Shown: one piece after another, positions 44,135-53,423 of the stretch
How positions within the stretch are numbered: position 1 is the stretch's first letter
Layout of the letters: each line of letters begins with the position of its first letter
Assembly (NCBI RefSeq): GCF_907165045.1
Contig: NZ_CAJRAU010000003.1
Location: 434,001 to 498,000 of the forward strand
Origin: Dyadobacter linearis
Lineage (GTDB): Bacteria > Bacteroidota > Bacteroidia > Cytophagales > Spirosomataceae
DNA: 64,000 nucleotides
Reading direction: 5' to 3'
Notes under the pieces: generated by a model
The model's input: only the letters and a program-made list of their open reading frames with translations
Told to the model about the DNA's origin: nothing
Databases searched by the model: none
Made by a program: the position numbers and the translations under genes

Positions 44135-45968
44135 TTTCATTTCCTGCTTTTAGAATTCTCTTCAGCATATAAGTATCATTGACTTTCAGGCGACAAAAAA
44201 GCATTTTCCCCGTAACCGAATTAATTTCGCCACTCTGATATGTCCACTTTCCCTTCGCATGAGGATTATCAACGATAGTCTTAATAACCCCTCCTGACAA
44301 ATCCACGATTTCCAGCTGCACGTGGCTGTTATCGTCCCTGACGTAGAATTCAATGGTTATCTCCTTCTGATACGGATTCGGGTAAGTTTTGAATTCTGGT
44401 ATAAATTCGGGTTCATCAGCACCTTTTTCTTCCGCCGCAATGCGGTTTGAAGCGTAACAATGTATCCAGGTAGCCGCCGATACATGCCAATTGCCTTTAC
44501 TATCCCTGATAAAACATTTGACATCCGGCCAGCAACTTTCAGTTGTAAATACATTTCCATTTGCTCCTGCTATCGGATTATTAATGCTTGAACCCCAACG
44601 GTACTCGGCATATCCGGCTGGCGCAGTTAGCGTGCGCTTGTTGCCGTTAGAAGAATAAGTCAGTTGAGGTACAAAGCCGGCCGAAATCTTATTTCCCAGA
44701 TTGCCAATGGCATCAAACCATTTACCAGCAAGCCAGCTCAAGGCATTGCTTTTAGATTCTTCGAAATGGGTTAAATCTCTTCTATAACCGGCAACTGTTG
44801 TGGTTCCAGCACTTCCTGTTACATAATCTGAATCCGGCCCCGCATTTCCTGCGCCTGATCCCACCACATTTCCTTGCCCGGCCCGGATTGTATTGTTTAA
44901 TGGACCAAACTCACTAATTGTAGCTTTTGCCACAATCCATGTCAGAATATTAGGATTCACTGTGGCGCCAAAATCAGCCCGGGATTTGTTTATCACAAAC
45001 TGTAACTTGTTCTGATAGTCCTGCGCGCTTGTGGCCTTGTAGGCCGGCGCAATATTAATATTGGAGTCGGTTTCTCCCTGGTGCCACAGCACCGCTCGAA
45101 CTCCGTACAGGGAAGCGTAGTAATTTAATGCAGAACGTAGCGGGGTGTAAGGTTGCCCATAGTAGTCTGCTGGATTTTGCGAACCTCCGGGAAAACCAAA
45201 GCAAAATTGATTGCCACCATTGTAAAAATTAGGGGCAGCCAATCCCTGAGCTCCCAAATACCATTGGGAAACTGAGCTTCCGCCAGAAGCCGCATTGAAG
45301 AAAGCTACCGGCATTCCACCATTAAGATCAGAGATTTTTTTCCCTAAAACTCCGTAGCACCAAACGTTATTTCCGGTAGGACCTAACTTTTTGTAATGAT
45401 TCGCAACATCTGAAAGGGAATACATATTATCATAAGTCTCGGGTATATTTTTGGTGCAGTTATAATCTGAATTCATTCCAACTATCCACTCCGGGAATCC
45501 TGCTGTTATTGGTAATTTCCAGGCGCCCATCGGTTCATTGAGAGTGCCTATTCCTTGTGCGTTAGATTGACCTGCAACAATGAAAACATCTCCGATACCC
45601 ACCTTAGATGAAGCATAAATCGCCCCATTCAGCATTACTTCGACCAAATACCAACCTTTACTTAGCGTTGTGCTGGTATAAAACGTGCCATTAGCCGCCA
45701 TTGGCAGGTTAATTGTCGGTCCTTGAATGTTGGGACTTACGTGTAACGTCTTAATCTTATACGTAATGGCCGTACCAGGAGTGATGGCGCCGTTCGCACC
45801 CGTTCCCCAAACTAGTTGCCCTGCGATGGTCACCGTAGCTTTATTAGTCCCATCTCGTTGAAGCACAGACAAATGCTTTGGATAAGACAAACTTAAATAT
45901 TGGGAGTGAACGGCTTCAATCCTGAAACAAAAAAGGGCAATAACACTGATGATTGTCAGATTTTTCAT
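44127..45968 (-). CDS. SGNH-type carbohydrate esterase with T9SS sorting domain
   Basis: A 613-residue secreted esterase related to sialate O-acetylesterases (SASA) and CE6-type enzymes. It has a Sec signal (cleavage near VHSQ, residue 22), an N-terminal beta domain (about 25-125), and a catalytic domain with FIVAGQSNAQG (nucleophile serine, about residue 135), GGSSVSQWY and AVLWHQGETDSN (about residue 295), the last a hallmark of this family. After a linker a C-terminal sorting domain (about 530-613, YPNPYQKEITIEFYV and VDLSGGVIKTI) marks export by the type IX system. The substrate is probably an O-acetylated polysaccharide or glycan. Confidence 0.88.
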   Translation of the reverse strand: MKNLTIISVIALFCFRIEAVHSQYLSLSYPKHLSVLQRDGTNKATVTIAGQLVWGTGANGAITPGTAITYKIKTLHVSPNIQGPTINLPMAANGTFYTSTTLSKGWYLVEVMLNGAIYASSKVGIGDVFIVAGQSNAQGIGTLNEPMGAWKLPITAGFPEWIVGMNSDYNCTKNIPETYDNMYSLSDVANHYKKLGPTGNNVWCYGVLGKKISDLNGGMPVAFFNAASGGSSVSQWYLGAQGLAAPNFYNGGNQFCFGFPGGSQNPADYYGQPYTPLRSALNYYASLYGVRAVLWHQGETDSNINIAPAYKATSAQDYQNKLQFVINKSRADFGATVNPNILTWIVAKATISEFGPLNNTIRAGQGNVVGSGAGNAGPDSDYVTGSAGTTTVAGYRRDLTHFEESKSNALSWLAGKWFDAIGNLGNKISAGFVPQLTYSSNGNKRTLTAPAGYAEYRWGSSINNPIAGANGNVFTTESCWPDVKCFIRDSKGNWHVSAATWIHCYASNRIAAEEKGADEPEFIPEFKTYPNPYQKEITIEFYVRDDNSHVQLEIVDLSGGVIKTIVDNPHAKGKWTYQSGEINSVTGKMLFCRLKVNDTYMLKRILKAGNETK

Positions 45969-46048
45969 GCAAAACTGATTGTTTAAAGCACACGAATCTT
46001 TCCCCGGAAAACTTTCGGGTTAGATTCGACATGCTGGAGTGATGAATG

Positions 46049-47491
46049 TTAGTTGGAGGAAATTATCTCTCTGAATTTACTTACATCGATGAGTGGGATA
46101 TGAGATCCATACTTCTCGTTAATGGCCTTAATTACCTCATTGGCAATAACAGCCTGACCCAACGGAGTAGGATAGATTCCATCGGATGAAAAGAAATTCC
46201 CATTAATAGAGCTATCGATTCGTAGCCCATCCTTGGTAATATACTCTCCACGATGGATTTTTTCGTAAATGGCCCGCAAATCAACAATTGCGAGGTTGTG
46301 TTTAATTGCAAATTTTTTGATGCTCGGATTAATAACTCTATCAGGATCTGCGGTCCAGCTTTCACCTTCATCAATAACATCCAAATCCTTTAATTGCGCC
46401 TGGATCGGCTTTTTATCCTCAGCTGTTAGAAAAGCTCCCTCCACATTTTTAGTAGGTTTTAGATAAAATGTTTGTGAAGAATTTAATGTGAACGCTTGGT
46501 TCCTTGCCCAGTAAACTACGGAAACTGATGAAGCCTTCTTCTTGAGCTTTTCGATATCATACCAATTCATGAACCCTAAGTCCCGAAAATGAGGAACTGT
46601 AAAGACAACTCCCTTTTGATTGGAACTTACAATTTCTTCCATAGCATAGGTTTGGCTGCTATAAGGAGCCACCAGTGAAAAACTTTCATCCATTCGGCCT
46701 TGATGGACAATCCAGTTTACAAAAGCATCGGTAAAATCTTCCATGATGACAAAATCGTAATCATGTTTCTCTCTGACCGCAAGTAGTAGATTTGAATAAG
46801 CTGGTACATTGTAGGAGCTAAAACGGGAAGGGTAGGCTTGTGTCTTGCACGTCGGGCAGTACTCATAAGTTGCACCAATGGTGCCCCCATTTGCAAATGC
46901 AAAATTGTGTATCAATCCTTCGTACGGCGTCATTTTGACGGGCTGTCCTGGTTCCAGTTTCGCGAGATTGTTGGTCACTTCTTTCCAGCGCGGGTACTCC
47001 GCTTTTGGGTCTTCATAGAGAAAGATCCCGGTCCCATTGGCTTCGTCCTCAGGCAGCAGAGGCGTTTTGAAATCACTGATGCCCATTTGCCGCGCCACCA
47101 GGTTGGGATAGGCAAATTGCTGTGCTTCCCGGTTCAAGCCGCCGTTACTTACACCCGCGGTCAGACCGCCGCCAAATGCGATCATATGCGGGACTTTACC
47201 TGAACCTGCAAGACTTCCGAGATCGGCCTTTTCTATTGGCCTGGCAAACCACGCTTCCGGTTTCAGTTTGGAATGGTGGGTGGTTGTTCCGGTGACAAAC
47301 ATCGGGTAAGCGATTGTCGGAAGCTGGGAAGGTAAAAGACGTTCCGGGTTGGTCTCGGCAGGAGTTTCCTCTTCGGTTGAGGGAATCCCGGGAATAGGAC
47401 CAGGTTCTTGACTTGTTTTTTGAGCGCAGCTGAAAGCCAGGAAAAAGAGACTGACAAGGCAGGTAAAAAAGTACTTCTTCATAAACTTCAA
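46049..47491 (-). CDS. SGNH-fold lipoprotein with degenerate catalytic motifs
   Basis: A 480-residue lipoprotein (lipobox FSC, C22, with a Pro/Glu-rich linker after it). It aligns in layout with Bacteroidota SGNH/GDSL hydrolases that carry GNSLTAG, but the first block here reads GGGLTAG (about residues 107-113), so the nucleophile serine is glycine. The last block reads DGIYPTPLGQAVIANEV (about residue 440), with tyrosine in place of the catalytic histidine. The Asp is kept. So it is probably a non-catalytic binding protein or a pseudo-enzyme, unless other residues have taken over. It lies 80 bp upstream of the active SGNH esterase gene in the same direction. Confidence 0.7.
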   Translation of the reverse strand: MKFMKKYFFTCLVSLFFLAFSCAQKTSQEPGPIPGIPSTEEETPAETNPERLLPSQLPTIAYPMFVTGTTTHHSKLKPEAWFARPIEKADLGSLAGSGKVPHMIAFGGGLTAGVSNGGLNREAQQFAYPNLVARQMGISDFKTPLLPEDEANGTGIFLYEDPKAEYPRWKEVTNNLAKLEPGQPVKMTPYEGLIHNFAFANGGTIGATYEYCPTCKTQAYPSRFSSYNVPAYSNLLLAVREKHDYDFVIMEDFTDAFVNWIVHQGRMDESFSLVAPYSSQTYAMEEIVSSNQKGVVFTVPHFRDLGFMNWYDIEKLKKKASSVSVVYWARNQAFTLNSSQTFYLKPTKNVEGAFLTAEDKKPIQAQLKDLDVIDEGESWTADPDRVINPSIKKFAIKHNLAIVDLRAIYEKIHRGEYITKDGLRIDSSINGNFFSSDGIYPTPLGQAVIANEVIKAINEKYGSHIPLIDVSKFREIISSN

Positions 47492-47743
47492 TTAGTTATG
47501 TGAAAAATTTAAGTGAAGAAGATTTTTATAACGTTTGGATGTACTGCTCAATGTAAGTGGAAAACAATTCGAGCGACTACAAACTGAGCGAAGTGACCAT
47601 CCTGATTATCCTCCGGTGAATCCGGTCGCATTCGCCATAGTGTCCAACTTCCTGACAGCGCCAAAGCTTTTGAAATTAAAATTTATATTCACACATTTTC
47701 TTTGATTGCCGTTTCCTAACTTTCGCTGTTTTTTAACAAATGG

Positions 47744-49690
47744 ATGGAATCAAAGCACAAAGTTGACAAGGTTACTGCAGCCGGGGTGCTGGTTGCATTC
47801 GGCATTATCTACGGGGATATTGGTACCTCCCCGCTCTACGTAATGCAGGCGATCATCATGAATGAACGCATTACCGAGGAAATCATTTACGGAGCGATAT
47901 CCTGCATATTCTGGACACTCACGCTCCAAACCACAATCAAATACGTAATCCTGATCCTGCGAGCCGATAACAGAGGTGAAGGCGGGATTTTTGCATTATA
48001 TGCATTGGTTCGAAAGCATGCGAAGTGGCTCACCGTCCCGGCCATTATTGGCGGTAGTACCCTGCTCGCCGACGGTATTATTACGCCACCTATTTCGGTT
48101 TCCTCCGCAGTTGAAGGTCTACAACTTATTTACCCCAACATCCAGACAATACCTATCGTAATTAGTATCCTGACGCTGATTTTCGTGATCCAGGCATTTG
48201 GTACGAAGGTTGTCGGGCGCGCATTCGGGCCGCTGATGGTGACCTGGTTTGTGATGCTGGGTGTACTGGGTTTGAACCAGATTTTGATTCATCCCGAAAT
48301 ATTAAAGGCGCTTAATCCTGTCTACGGATTCAATCTGATCACCGGCCACCCGGAGGGTTTCTGGATATTAGGCGCCGTTTTTCTGTGCACGACAGGTGCC
48401 GAGGCCCTGTATTCGGATCTGGGACATTGTGGTCGCGAGAATATCCGGATCAGTTGGATTTTTGTTAAAATATGCCTGCTGCTCAACTACTTCGGCCAGG
48501 GCGCGTGGCTGATCACAGAAATGGGAAACCTGCTCGCAGCAAGAAAACCGTTTTATGAAATCATGCCTGAATGGTGGCTGCTGCCAGGTGTGGTGATCGC
48601 TACATTAGCAGCGATTATCGCAAGCCAGGCTGTTATAACCGGCTCATTTACATTGATTTCCGAAGCGATCCGTCTGAATTTCTGGCCAAAAGTTAGGCTT
48701 AATTACCCAAGTGACCAGAAAGGCCAGCTTTATGTTCCGAGTATCAACTGGTTACTATGGCTCGGTTGCAGCGGCGTTGTTTTGTATTTCCGGCAATCAT
48801 CCAATATGGAAGCGGCTTATGGTCTGGCGATTACACTGACCATGATCATGACAACCATATTATTCTCCTATTACCTCTATCTGAAAAGGGTAAACCTCTG
48901 GATTGTCATTGCGTTCATGCTGCTTTATCTGTGCATTGAGGGAATGTTCCTGGGTGCTAACCTTGCCAAATTCCTGCACGGAGGCTGGTTTACGATTATG
49001 GTGGGAACAATTGTAGCGGGTTTGATGACGGTCTGGTTAAGAGCTTTTTACATTAAATTAAGACTTACCGAATATACCAAACTGGAAAAATATCTGCCTG
49101 CACTCCATGAGCTCAGCCGCGATATCAGTATCCCAAAATATACCACGCATTTGGTCTTTATGACAAATGCCTCGCGGGCGACGGAAATTGAGACGAAAGT
49201 GATCTATTCTATTTTCCAGAAAAGACCAAAACGAGCCGACGTATATTGGTTCATTCACGTCGACATTACCGATGATCCGTACACAATGGAGTACAAAGTA
49301 TTGTCCGACGACGACAATAACGATAATGTTATCAAAATCAATTTCCGGCTCGGTTTCAGGGTCGATCAGCGGATCAATATGTTTTTCCGTAAGGTTGTGG
49401 AAGATATGGTTATGAATAAGGAAGTGGATATTACCAGTCGCTACGAGTCTTTGAGCAAGCAGAATATTACGGGGGATTTCCGTTTTGTAGTATTAGAAAG
49501 ATTTCTTTCGTTTGAAAACGACCTGCCGCTTTTTGAACAGCTGGTAATGAAAACTTACTTTTTTGTGAAAGATTTCACCACGCCGGAAGACAAATGGTTT
49601 GGTCTGGACAGCAGCTCAGTGAAAATTGAGAAAGTACCGCTGATTATCCGTCCGGTAGAAAATGTCAAATTGAGAAGGGTGTATACCTGA
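47744..49690 (+). CDS. kup: KUP-family low-affinity K+ transporter
   Basis: A 648-residue potassium uptake protein. The family signature FGIIYGDIGTSPLYVMQAI occurs at about residue 18, followed by twelve membrane helices up to about residue 430 (including GGEGGIFALYAL-like motif RGEGGIFALYALV, GSTLLADGIITPPISV and TTGAEALYSDLGHCG), and a C-terminal cytoplasmic domain of about 200 residues. The start at 47744 (MESKHK) is chosen because the earlier ATG at 47740 is in another frame. It converges with the phosphoribosyltransferase gene with only 3 bp between stops. No K+-specific regulator is next to it. Confidence 0.96.
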   Translation: MESKHKVDKVTAAGVLVAFGIIYGDIGTSPLYVMQAIIMNERITEEIIYGAISCIFWTLTLQTTIKYVILILRADNRGEGGIFALYALVRKHAKWLTVPAIIGGSTLLADGIITPPISVSSAVEGLQLIYPNIQTIPIVISILTLIFVIQAFGTKVVGRAFGPLMVTWFVMLGVLGLNQILIHPEILKALNPVYGFNLITGHPEGFWILGAVFLCTTGAEALYSDLGHCGRENIRISWIFVKICLLLNYFGQGAWLITEMGNLLAARKPFYEIMPEWWLLPGVVIATLAAIIASQAVITGSFTLISEAIRLNFWPKVRLNYPSDQKGQLYVPSINWLLWLGCSGVVLYFRQSSNMEAAYGLAITLTMIMTTILFSYYLYLKRVNLWIVIAFMLLYLCIEGMFLGANLAKFLHGGWFTIMVGTIVAGLMTVWLRAFYIKLRLTEYTKLEKYLPALHELSRDISIPKYTTHLVFMTNASRATEIETKVIYSIFQKRPKRADVYWFIHVDITDDPYTMEYKVLSDDDNNDNVIKINFRLGFRVDQRINMFFRKVVEDMVMNKEVDITSRYESLSKQNITGDFRFVVLERFLSFENDLPLFEQLVMKTYFFVKDFTTPEDKWFGLDSSSVKIEKVPLIIRPVENVKLRRVYT

Positions 49691-49710
49691 GATTTATTTC
49701 AGATATACAC
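49679..49710. terminator. Hairpin spanning the two convergent stop codons
   Basis: gtgtatacctga at 49679-49690 pairs with tcagatatacac at 49699-49710 with one mismatch and an 8-nt loop. The stem is built from the last codons of kup and of the phosphoribosyltransferase, so one structure could end both messages. A T run is lacking. Confidence 0.4.
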
Positions 49711-50209
49711 CTTCCTCGCCTTCTTTGCTGAGCACTACTTTTACGTGCTCAGTTAATGTAGTGCTCAGTGAATAGCCCACATAGTCGGCATGAATAGGAA
49801 ATAAATGGTGGCTGCGGTTGACAATCACGGCCACCTGCAATTTTTTCATCGGTACTTTCAGAAAAGGCTCCAATGCAAAAGCAAGTGTCCGGCCAGTATT
49901 GAGTACATCGTCGGCGATGATGATCACTCGATTTTCGATTTGTATTTCTTTGTCAAAAAGGATCGGGCTCTGGTGGTGAAGGTGCTTATCAAAGCGCAAT
50001 TCGATCAAATCAACCTGGAAAGGGGCAATCTCGCGTAATTCCCTTGCGAGGATTGCCGCGAATGCATAACCCTCTCCTGAAATTCCAGCGATAATTACGC
50101 CCGGCTCTTCAAAATTATTTTCATATATCTGAAAGGCAATCCTTCTGATTTTCTGGTTCGTTTGATGCGAACTAAGTATTTGCCGGGGAGAAACAGTGCT
50201 TTCAGTCAT
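49694..50209 (-). CDS. PRPP-binding phosphoribosyltransferase (PyrR-like)
   Basis: A 171-residue type I phosphoribosyltransferase fold. The PRPP loop VIIIADDVLNTGRTLAFAL (about residue 95 from this start) and the flexible-hood region GISGEGYAFAAILA are clear. Similarity in length and order is to PyrR/Hpt-type enzymes, including uracil or purine salvage and pyr regulators; the exact substrate is unknown. The start MTESTVS at 50209 is preferred over an upstream ATG at 50281, which would overlap the amidotransferase gene and give a non-family extension. It follows the Puu-like genes in the same direction with 58 bp spacing. Confidence 0.88.
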   Translation of the reverse strand: MTESTVSPRQILSSHQTNQKIRRIAFQIYENNFEEPGVIIAGISGEGYAFAAILARELREIAPFQVDLIELRFDKHLHHQSPILFDKEIQIENRVIIIADDVLNTGRTLAFALEPFLKVPMKKLQVAVIVNRSHHLFPIHADYVGYSLSTTLTEHVKVVLSKEGEEGVYLK

Positions 50210-50267
50210 TGAGAAAAGTGATTCTTGAAATAATGTCGGGTTAAAAATAAGCATACATCCGACTACT

Positions 50268-50969
50268 TCATAGCGCAGCAAAATTCTTTATCCAGCCTGC
50301 AATCAGCAGTTCGTCGGTATGTAATGCAAGGCTGGCAATACCCAAATGGACTTTCCCCGCTCCTATTCTCTCGATCCGCAATTCCATTAACGCCTGGTTA
50401 TAACGCTTAGGAAATTCCGGATGTGCTTGAATACCAATCATATTGCCGCCCACCTGGAACATTCCAACGGGACAATCGGGAGTTTGCGCCAGTAATACAC
50501 TTCCTTCCGGCATCGTTACTACCTGATCCTGGCACATCATCAGCAGGTTAAAGTTATTTTTTTGTGGATCAATCCAATCTGCGGACCCGATTAGCGAAAA
50601 TTCATGCACACCGACACACCAGCCCGGGCTTCCTTTTTCCACTTTACCACCCAATGCCTCCGCCAGCATTTGATGTCCAAAGCAGATTCCAGCGTACTTT
50701 TTTCCAGAATCGTAAATCTCCTTTAGGAAATCCTTTAACCGCAAAATCCACGGCTCCTCATCGTAAACTGAATATTTTGACCCCGTACAAATATACAGGT
50801 CGCATTCAGCCACAGATTTCGGGAAATTTCCATTGCAAACGTCATAGAAAGTAAACTCCCAATCCGGCGCAACCTGCGTGAACAATGCCGGGAACATTTG
50901 CCGGTAATCACCCGCAATATGCAGCAGATCGTCGCGCACATGATCACACTCCAGCAGCCCTACTTTCAT
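50268..50969 (-). CDS. Class I glutamine amidotransferase (GMP-synthase-like / PuuD-like)
   Basis: A 233-residue class I GATase. The nucleophile elbow GICFGHQMLAEALGG (about residue 96) with its cysteine, and the C-terminal histidine/glutamate in GIQAHPEFPKRYNQAL (about residue 180) are intact. Such domains hydrolyse gamma-glutamyl bonds. The set of neighbours (aldehyde dehydrogenase, SDR, glutamine-synthetase-like ligase) suggests it hydrolyses a gamma-glutamylated amine-derived acid, as PuuD does in putrescine breakdown; this is inference from context. It lies 6 bp after the aldehyde dehydrogenase stop codon. Confidence 0.9.
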   Translation of the reverse strand: MKVGLLECDHVRDDLLHIAGDYRQMFPALFTQVAPDWEFTFYDVCNGNFPKSVAECDLYICTGSKYSVYDEEPWILRLKDFLKEIYDSGKKYAGICFGHQMLAEALGGKVEKGSPGWCVGVHEFSLIGSADWIDPQKNNFNLLMMCQDQVVTMPEGSVLLAQTPDCPVGMFQVGGNMIGIQAHPEFPKRYNQALMELRIERIGAGKVHLGIASLALHTDELLIAGWIKNFAAL

Positions 50970-50975
50970 TGTATA

Positions 50976-52367
50976 TCAGCTATTTATCTTTAAATGGAAG
51001 GATTTGGGGCGGGTTAAGGCTTCATATCCAATCGTCGAAAGCGTGCAGCCACGTCCTGAATTTTTTACGCCCGTCCAAGCCAATGCAGGGTCAAGATAAT
51101 CGCAGCGGTTCATGAAGAATGTACCGGTTTCAACCTGCTCACCCAGCACGAGGGCAGTATCAATATCTGAGGTCCAGATGGAAGCCGTAAGCCCGTATTG
51201 ACTATCATTCATCAATCTAATCGCCTCATTATCATCACGCACAGACATAATTCCCACAACCGGCGCAAAGGTTTCTTCGGTCATGATCTCCATCGAATGG
51301 TCGACATTTACCAAAACCTGGGGCGCGAAATAAGGAGTGCCGGCCTGATGCGACGGGAAAAGATCCGTATCGATCAATGCAGTAGCTCCCTGCGCAACCG
51401 CTTCGTCAATTTGTTTTTTGGCAAAATCGGCAGCGGCAGTCCGTACCATTGGGCCCAAAGTAGTTTCCTGATCCAGCGGATCGCCCAGTTTGTAGGTCTG
51501 GGTCAACTTTACAAATTCAGCCACAAACTCTTTATATATATCCTTATGCACATAAATACGCTCAATACCGCAGCAGGATTGACCTGAATTAAAGAACGAT
51601 CCATCGACCAGATTTTCGACTGCATCCGCAAGATTTGCATCTGCCCGCACATAAGCCGGATCTTTCCCGCCGAGCTCCAATCCTCCCACAATAAATCGCG
51701 CGTTAATCGCCTGCTGCACCGCGTGCCCACCCTCGACTGAACCCGTAAACGCGACATAATCAACACGTTGATCGCCGATGACCTGCGCCACCTGCTCGTG
51801 ACTTAAATGCAGATATTGAAACACACCTTCCGGCAAGCCTGCATATTCAAATGCTGCCGCATAACGCTCGGCGCAAAGGGGTGTTTGCTGCGCATGTTTC
51901 AAAATCACCGCGTTACCCGACATAATCGCCGGAATGACGGAATTGACGGAGGTCAGATAGGGATAATTCCACGGAGCAACCACAAACACAACGCCCAGCG
52001 GATCACGGCGAATGAATCGTTTGAACCCCGGAATTTCTTCCACTTCCACATCCGAAAGCGCCGTTTCAGCGACGGAGATCATATATTTTGCGCGCTCCTG
52101 AAATCCTTTCCGGATCTCATTTGCAGTATACCGGACCGGCCGCCCCATCTGCCAGGTCAGCTCCAATCCGATCTCATCGGCATTATCGAGGAAGTACTCA
52201 ACCGCTTTCAGGCAAACAGCCGCACGCTCAGCCAGCGAAGTTTTACGCCATTCCTTCTGAGCCACAACAGCCTTATTTAAAGCATTTTCCACAGCCACAG
52301 CATCAGCTAACATGCGTTCCACATATACCGAGCCGTCAATCGGACTTATCGTTTTTTGAAGTGTCAT
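50976..52367 (-). CDS. NAD(P)-dependent aldehyde dehydrogenase
   Basis: A 463-residue aldehyde dehydrogenase. The catalytic cysteine lies in NSGQSCCGIERIYVH (about residue 265), the general base glutamate in GGLELGGKDPAYV (about residue 230), and the cofactor loop includes AFTGSVEGG and PWNYPYL. At 463 residues it is shorter than the common 490-500, with an early N-terminus (PIDGSVYVERML). By context it would oxidise a gamma-glutamyl-aminoaldehyde, or simply an aliphatic aldehyde, to the acid. It is separated from the SDR gene upstream by a simple-sequence hairpin spacer. Confidence 0.94.
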   Translation of the reverse strand: MTLQKTISPIDGSVYVERMLADAVAVENALNKAVVAQKEWRKTSLAERAAVCLKAVEYFLDNADEIGLELTWQMGRPVRYTANEIRKGFQERAKYMISVAETALSDVEVEEIPGFKRFIRRDPLGVVFVVAPWNYPYLTSVNSVIPAIMSGNAVILKHAQQTPLCAERYAAAFEYAGLPEGVFQYLHLSHEQVAQVIGDQRVDYVAFTGSVEGGHAVQQAINARFIVGGLELGGKDPAYVRADANLADAVENLVDGSFFNSGQSCCGIERIYVHKDIYKEFVAEFVKLTQTYKLGDPLDQETTLGPMVRTAAADFAKKQIDEAVAQGATALIDTDLFPSHQAGTPYFAPQVLVNVDHSMEIMTEETFAPVVGIMSVRDDNEAIRLMNDSQYGLTASIWTSDIDTALVLGEQVETGTFFMNRCDYLDPALAWTGVKNSGRGCTLSTIGYEALTRPKSFHLKINS

Positions 52368-52504
52368 TATTTTTTAAAGGGAGAAATGGAGGAATGGAGG
52401 ATGGAGGAAGGGATTGGGGAGGAAAGGGAGGAAGGGGATGAAAGGGAGGAAAAGAAATTGGTAGTAAAGGAAAATCCTTCCTCCTTCCTCCCTTTCCTCC
52501 TCCC
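52368..52504 (-). repeat. Purine/pyrimidine simple-sequence hairpin in operon spacer
   Basis: The plus strand carries GGA-rich repeats from about 52377 to 52453 (ggaggaatggaggatggagg), a short loop (ttggtagtaaagg), and CCT-rich repeats from 52474 to 52505. The halves are imperfectly complementary. The element fills the space between the SDR stop and aldehyde dehydrogenase start and resembles the one at 19511. Confidence 0.72.
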
Positions 52505-53278
52505 TCACACCGGCGTTACGTAGGCGGAAGTAATTCCTCCGTCGACCAGAAAATCAGTGCCGGTTACGAAGGATGCTTCGTCGGAAGCGAGGAACAGGGC
52601 GGCGTAGGCCATTTCTTTGGCTTCGCCGAAGCGGCCCATCGGGATATGTACCAGGCGGCGTTGTTTCTTTTCTTCGGTATTTAGAAATTTCATCAAAAGC
52701 TCTGTCCGAAGCGGTCCTGGGCACAATGCATTTACGCGAATATTCTCCCGGGCGTGAATGATCGCGAGTTCCCTGGTTAATGCTAAAACAGCGCCTTTAC
52801 TGGCTGTATAAGCTATTTGCGGAGTTGCTGCACCCAATATCGCAACGAAGGAAGCAGTATTGATAATCGAACCGCCGCCTGCTCTTTGCAATGCAGGAAT
52901 ACCATATTTACACCCCAAAAACACACCCTTTGCATTGATATTCATCGTCAGGTCCCAGACAGATTCTTCGGTCGTCATGGCATTGTCATCGTCGCTGTGC
53001 ATAATCCCGGCGTTGTTGAAAATGACATTCAGCTTACCGAATTTCTCTTCCGTAAAAGCGACGGCAGCCTCACAGTCAGCAGCTTTTGAAACGTCGGAAT
53101 GTAAGAAAAAAGCCTCTCCTCCGGCTTGCACGATTTCATCTGCCGTTTCCTGACCCGCAGCGTCATTTACATCTGTGACAACAATCTTCGCTCCTTCTTT
53201 TGCAAATAAAAGAGCCGTCTCGCGGCCGATCCCGCCGCTTCCGCCTGTAATGAGTGCGACCTTATTTTCTAACCGCAT
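52505..53278 (-). CDS. SDR-family NAD(P)-dependent oxidoreductase
   Basis: A 257-residue classical short-chain dehydrogenase. The cofactor motif ALITGGSGGIGRETALL is near residue 9, the NNAG element in FNNAGIM is near 88, and the YxxxK catalytic pair lies in YTASKGAV (about residue 157), with the serine nearby in NTASFVAI. The C-terminus ends in the typical FVTGTDFLVDGG. It should oxidise an alcohol or reduce a ketone. It is in the same direction as the aldehyde dehydrogenase and the glutamine-synthetase-like genes, and the REP-like array lies between it and the latter. Confidence 0.94.
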   Translation of the reverse strand: MRLENKVALITGGSGGIGRETALLFAKEGAKIVVTDVNDAAGQETADEIVQAGGEAFFLHSDVSKAADCEAAVAFTEEKFGKLNVIFNNAGIMHSDDDNAMTTEESVWDLTMNINAKGVFLGCKYGIPALQRAGGGSIINTASFVAILGAATPQIAYTASKGAVLALTRELAIIHARENIRVNALCPGPLRTELLMKFLNTEEKKQRRLVHIPMGRFGEAKEMAYAALFLASDEASFVTGTDFLVDGGITSAYVTPV

Positions 53279-53423
53279 TGTGTTTGTTTTAATAGGGTGA
53301 AAATTATTTATGGTAATTGAGTATCAAATGGACCCGCGGAAATTGATTCAATGAATGATTTTTGAGCAATTATTTTTGGCAAATTTTCTAACATCACATT
53401 CCGAGCCAATGCAAATCAATAAT
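53279..53423. other. Non-coding spacer upstream of SDR gene
   Basis: A 145 bp AT-rich stretch with no ORF of note. It may hold the SDR promoter, but no clear -33/-7 pair is visible. The REP-like array begins at 53424. Confidence 0.5.

Noticed and set aside
50210..50281. Longer start for the phosphoribosyltransferase
   Set aside because: The extension would overlap the amidotransferase stop and adds 24 residues unlike the family; the ATG at 50209 fits the usual N-terminus.
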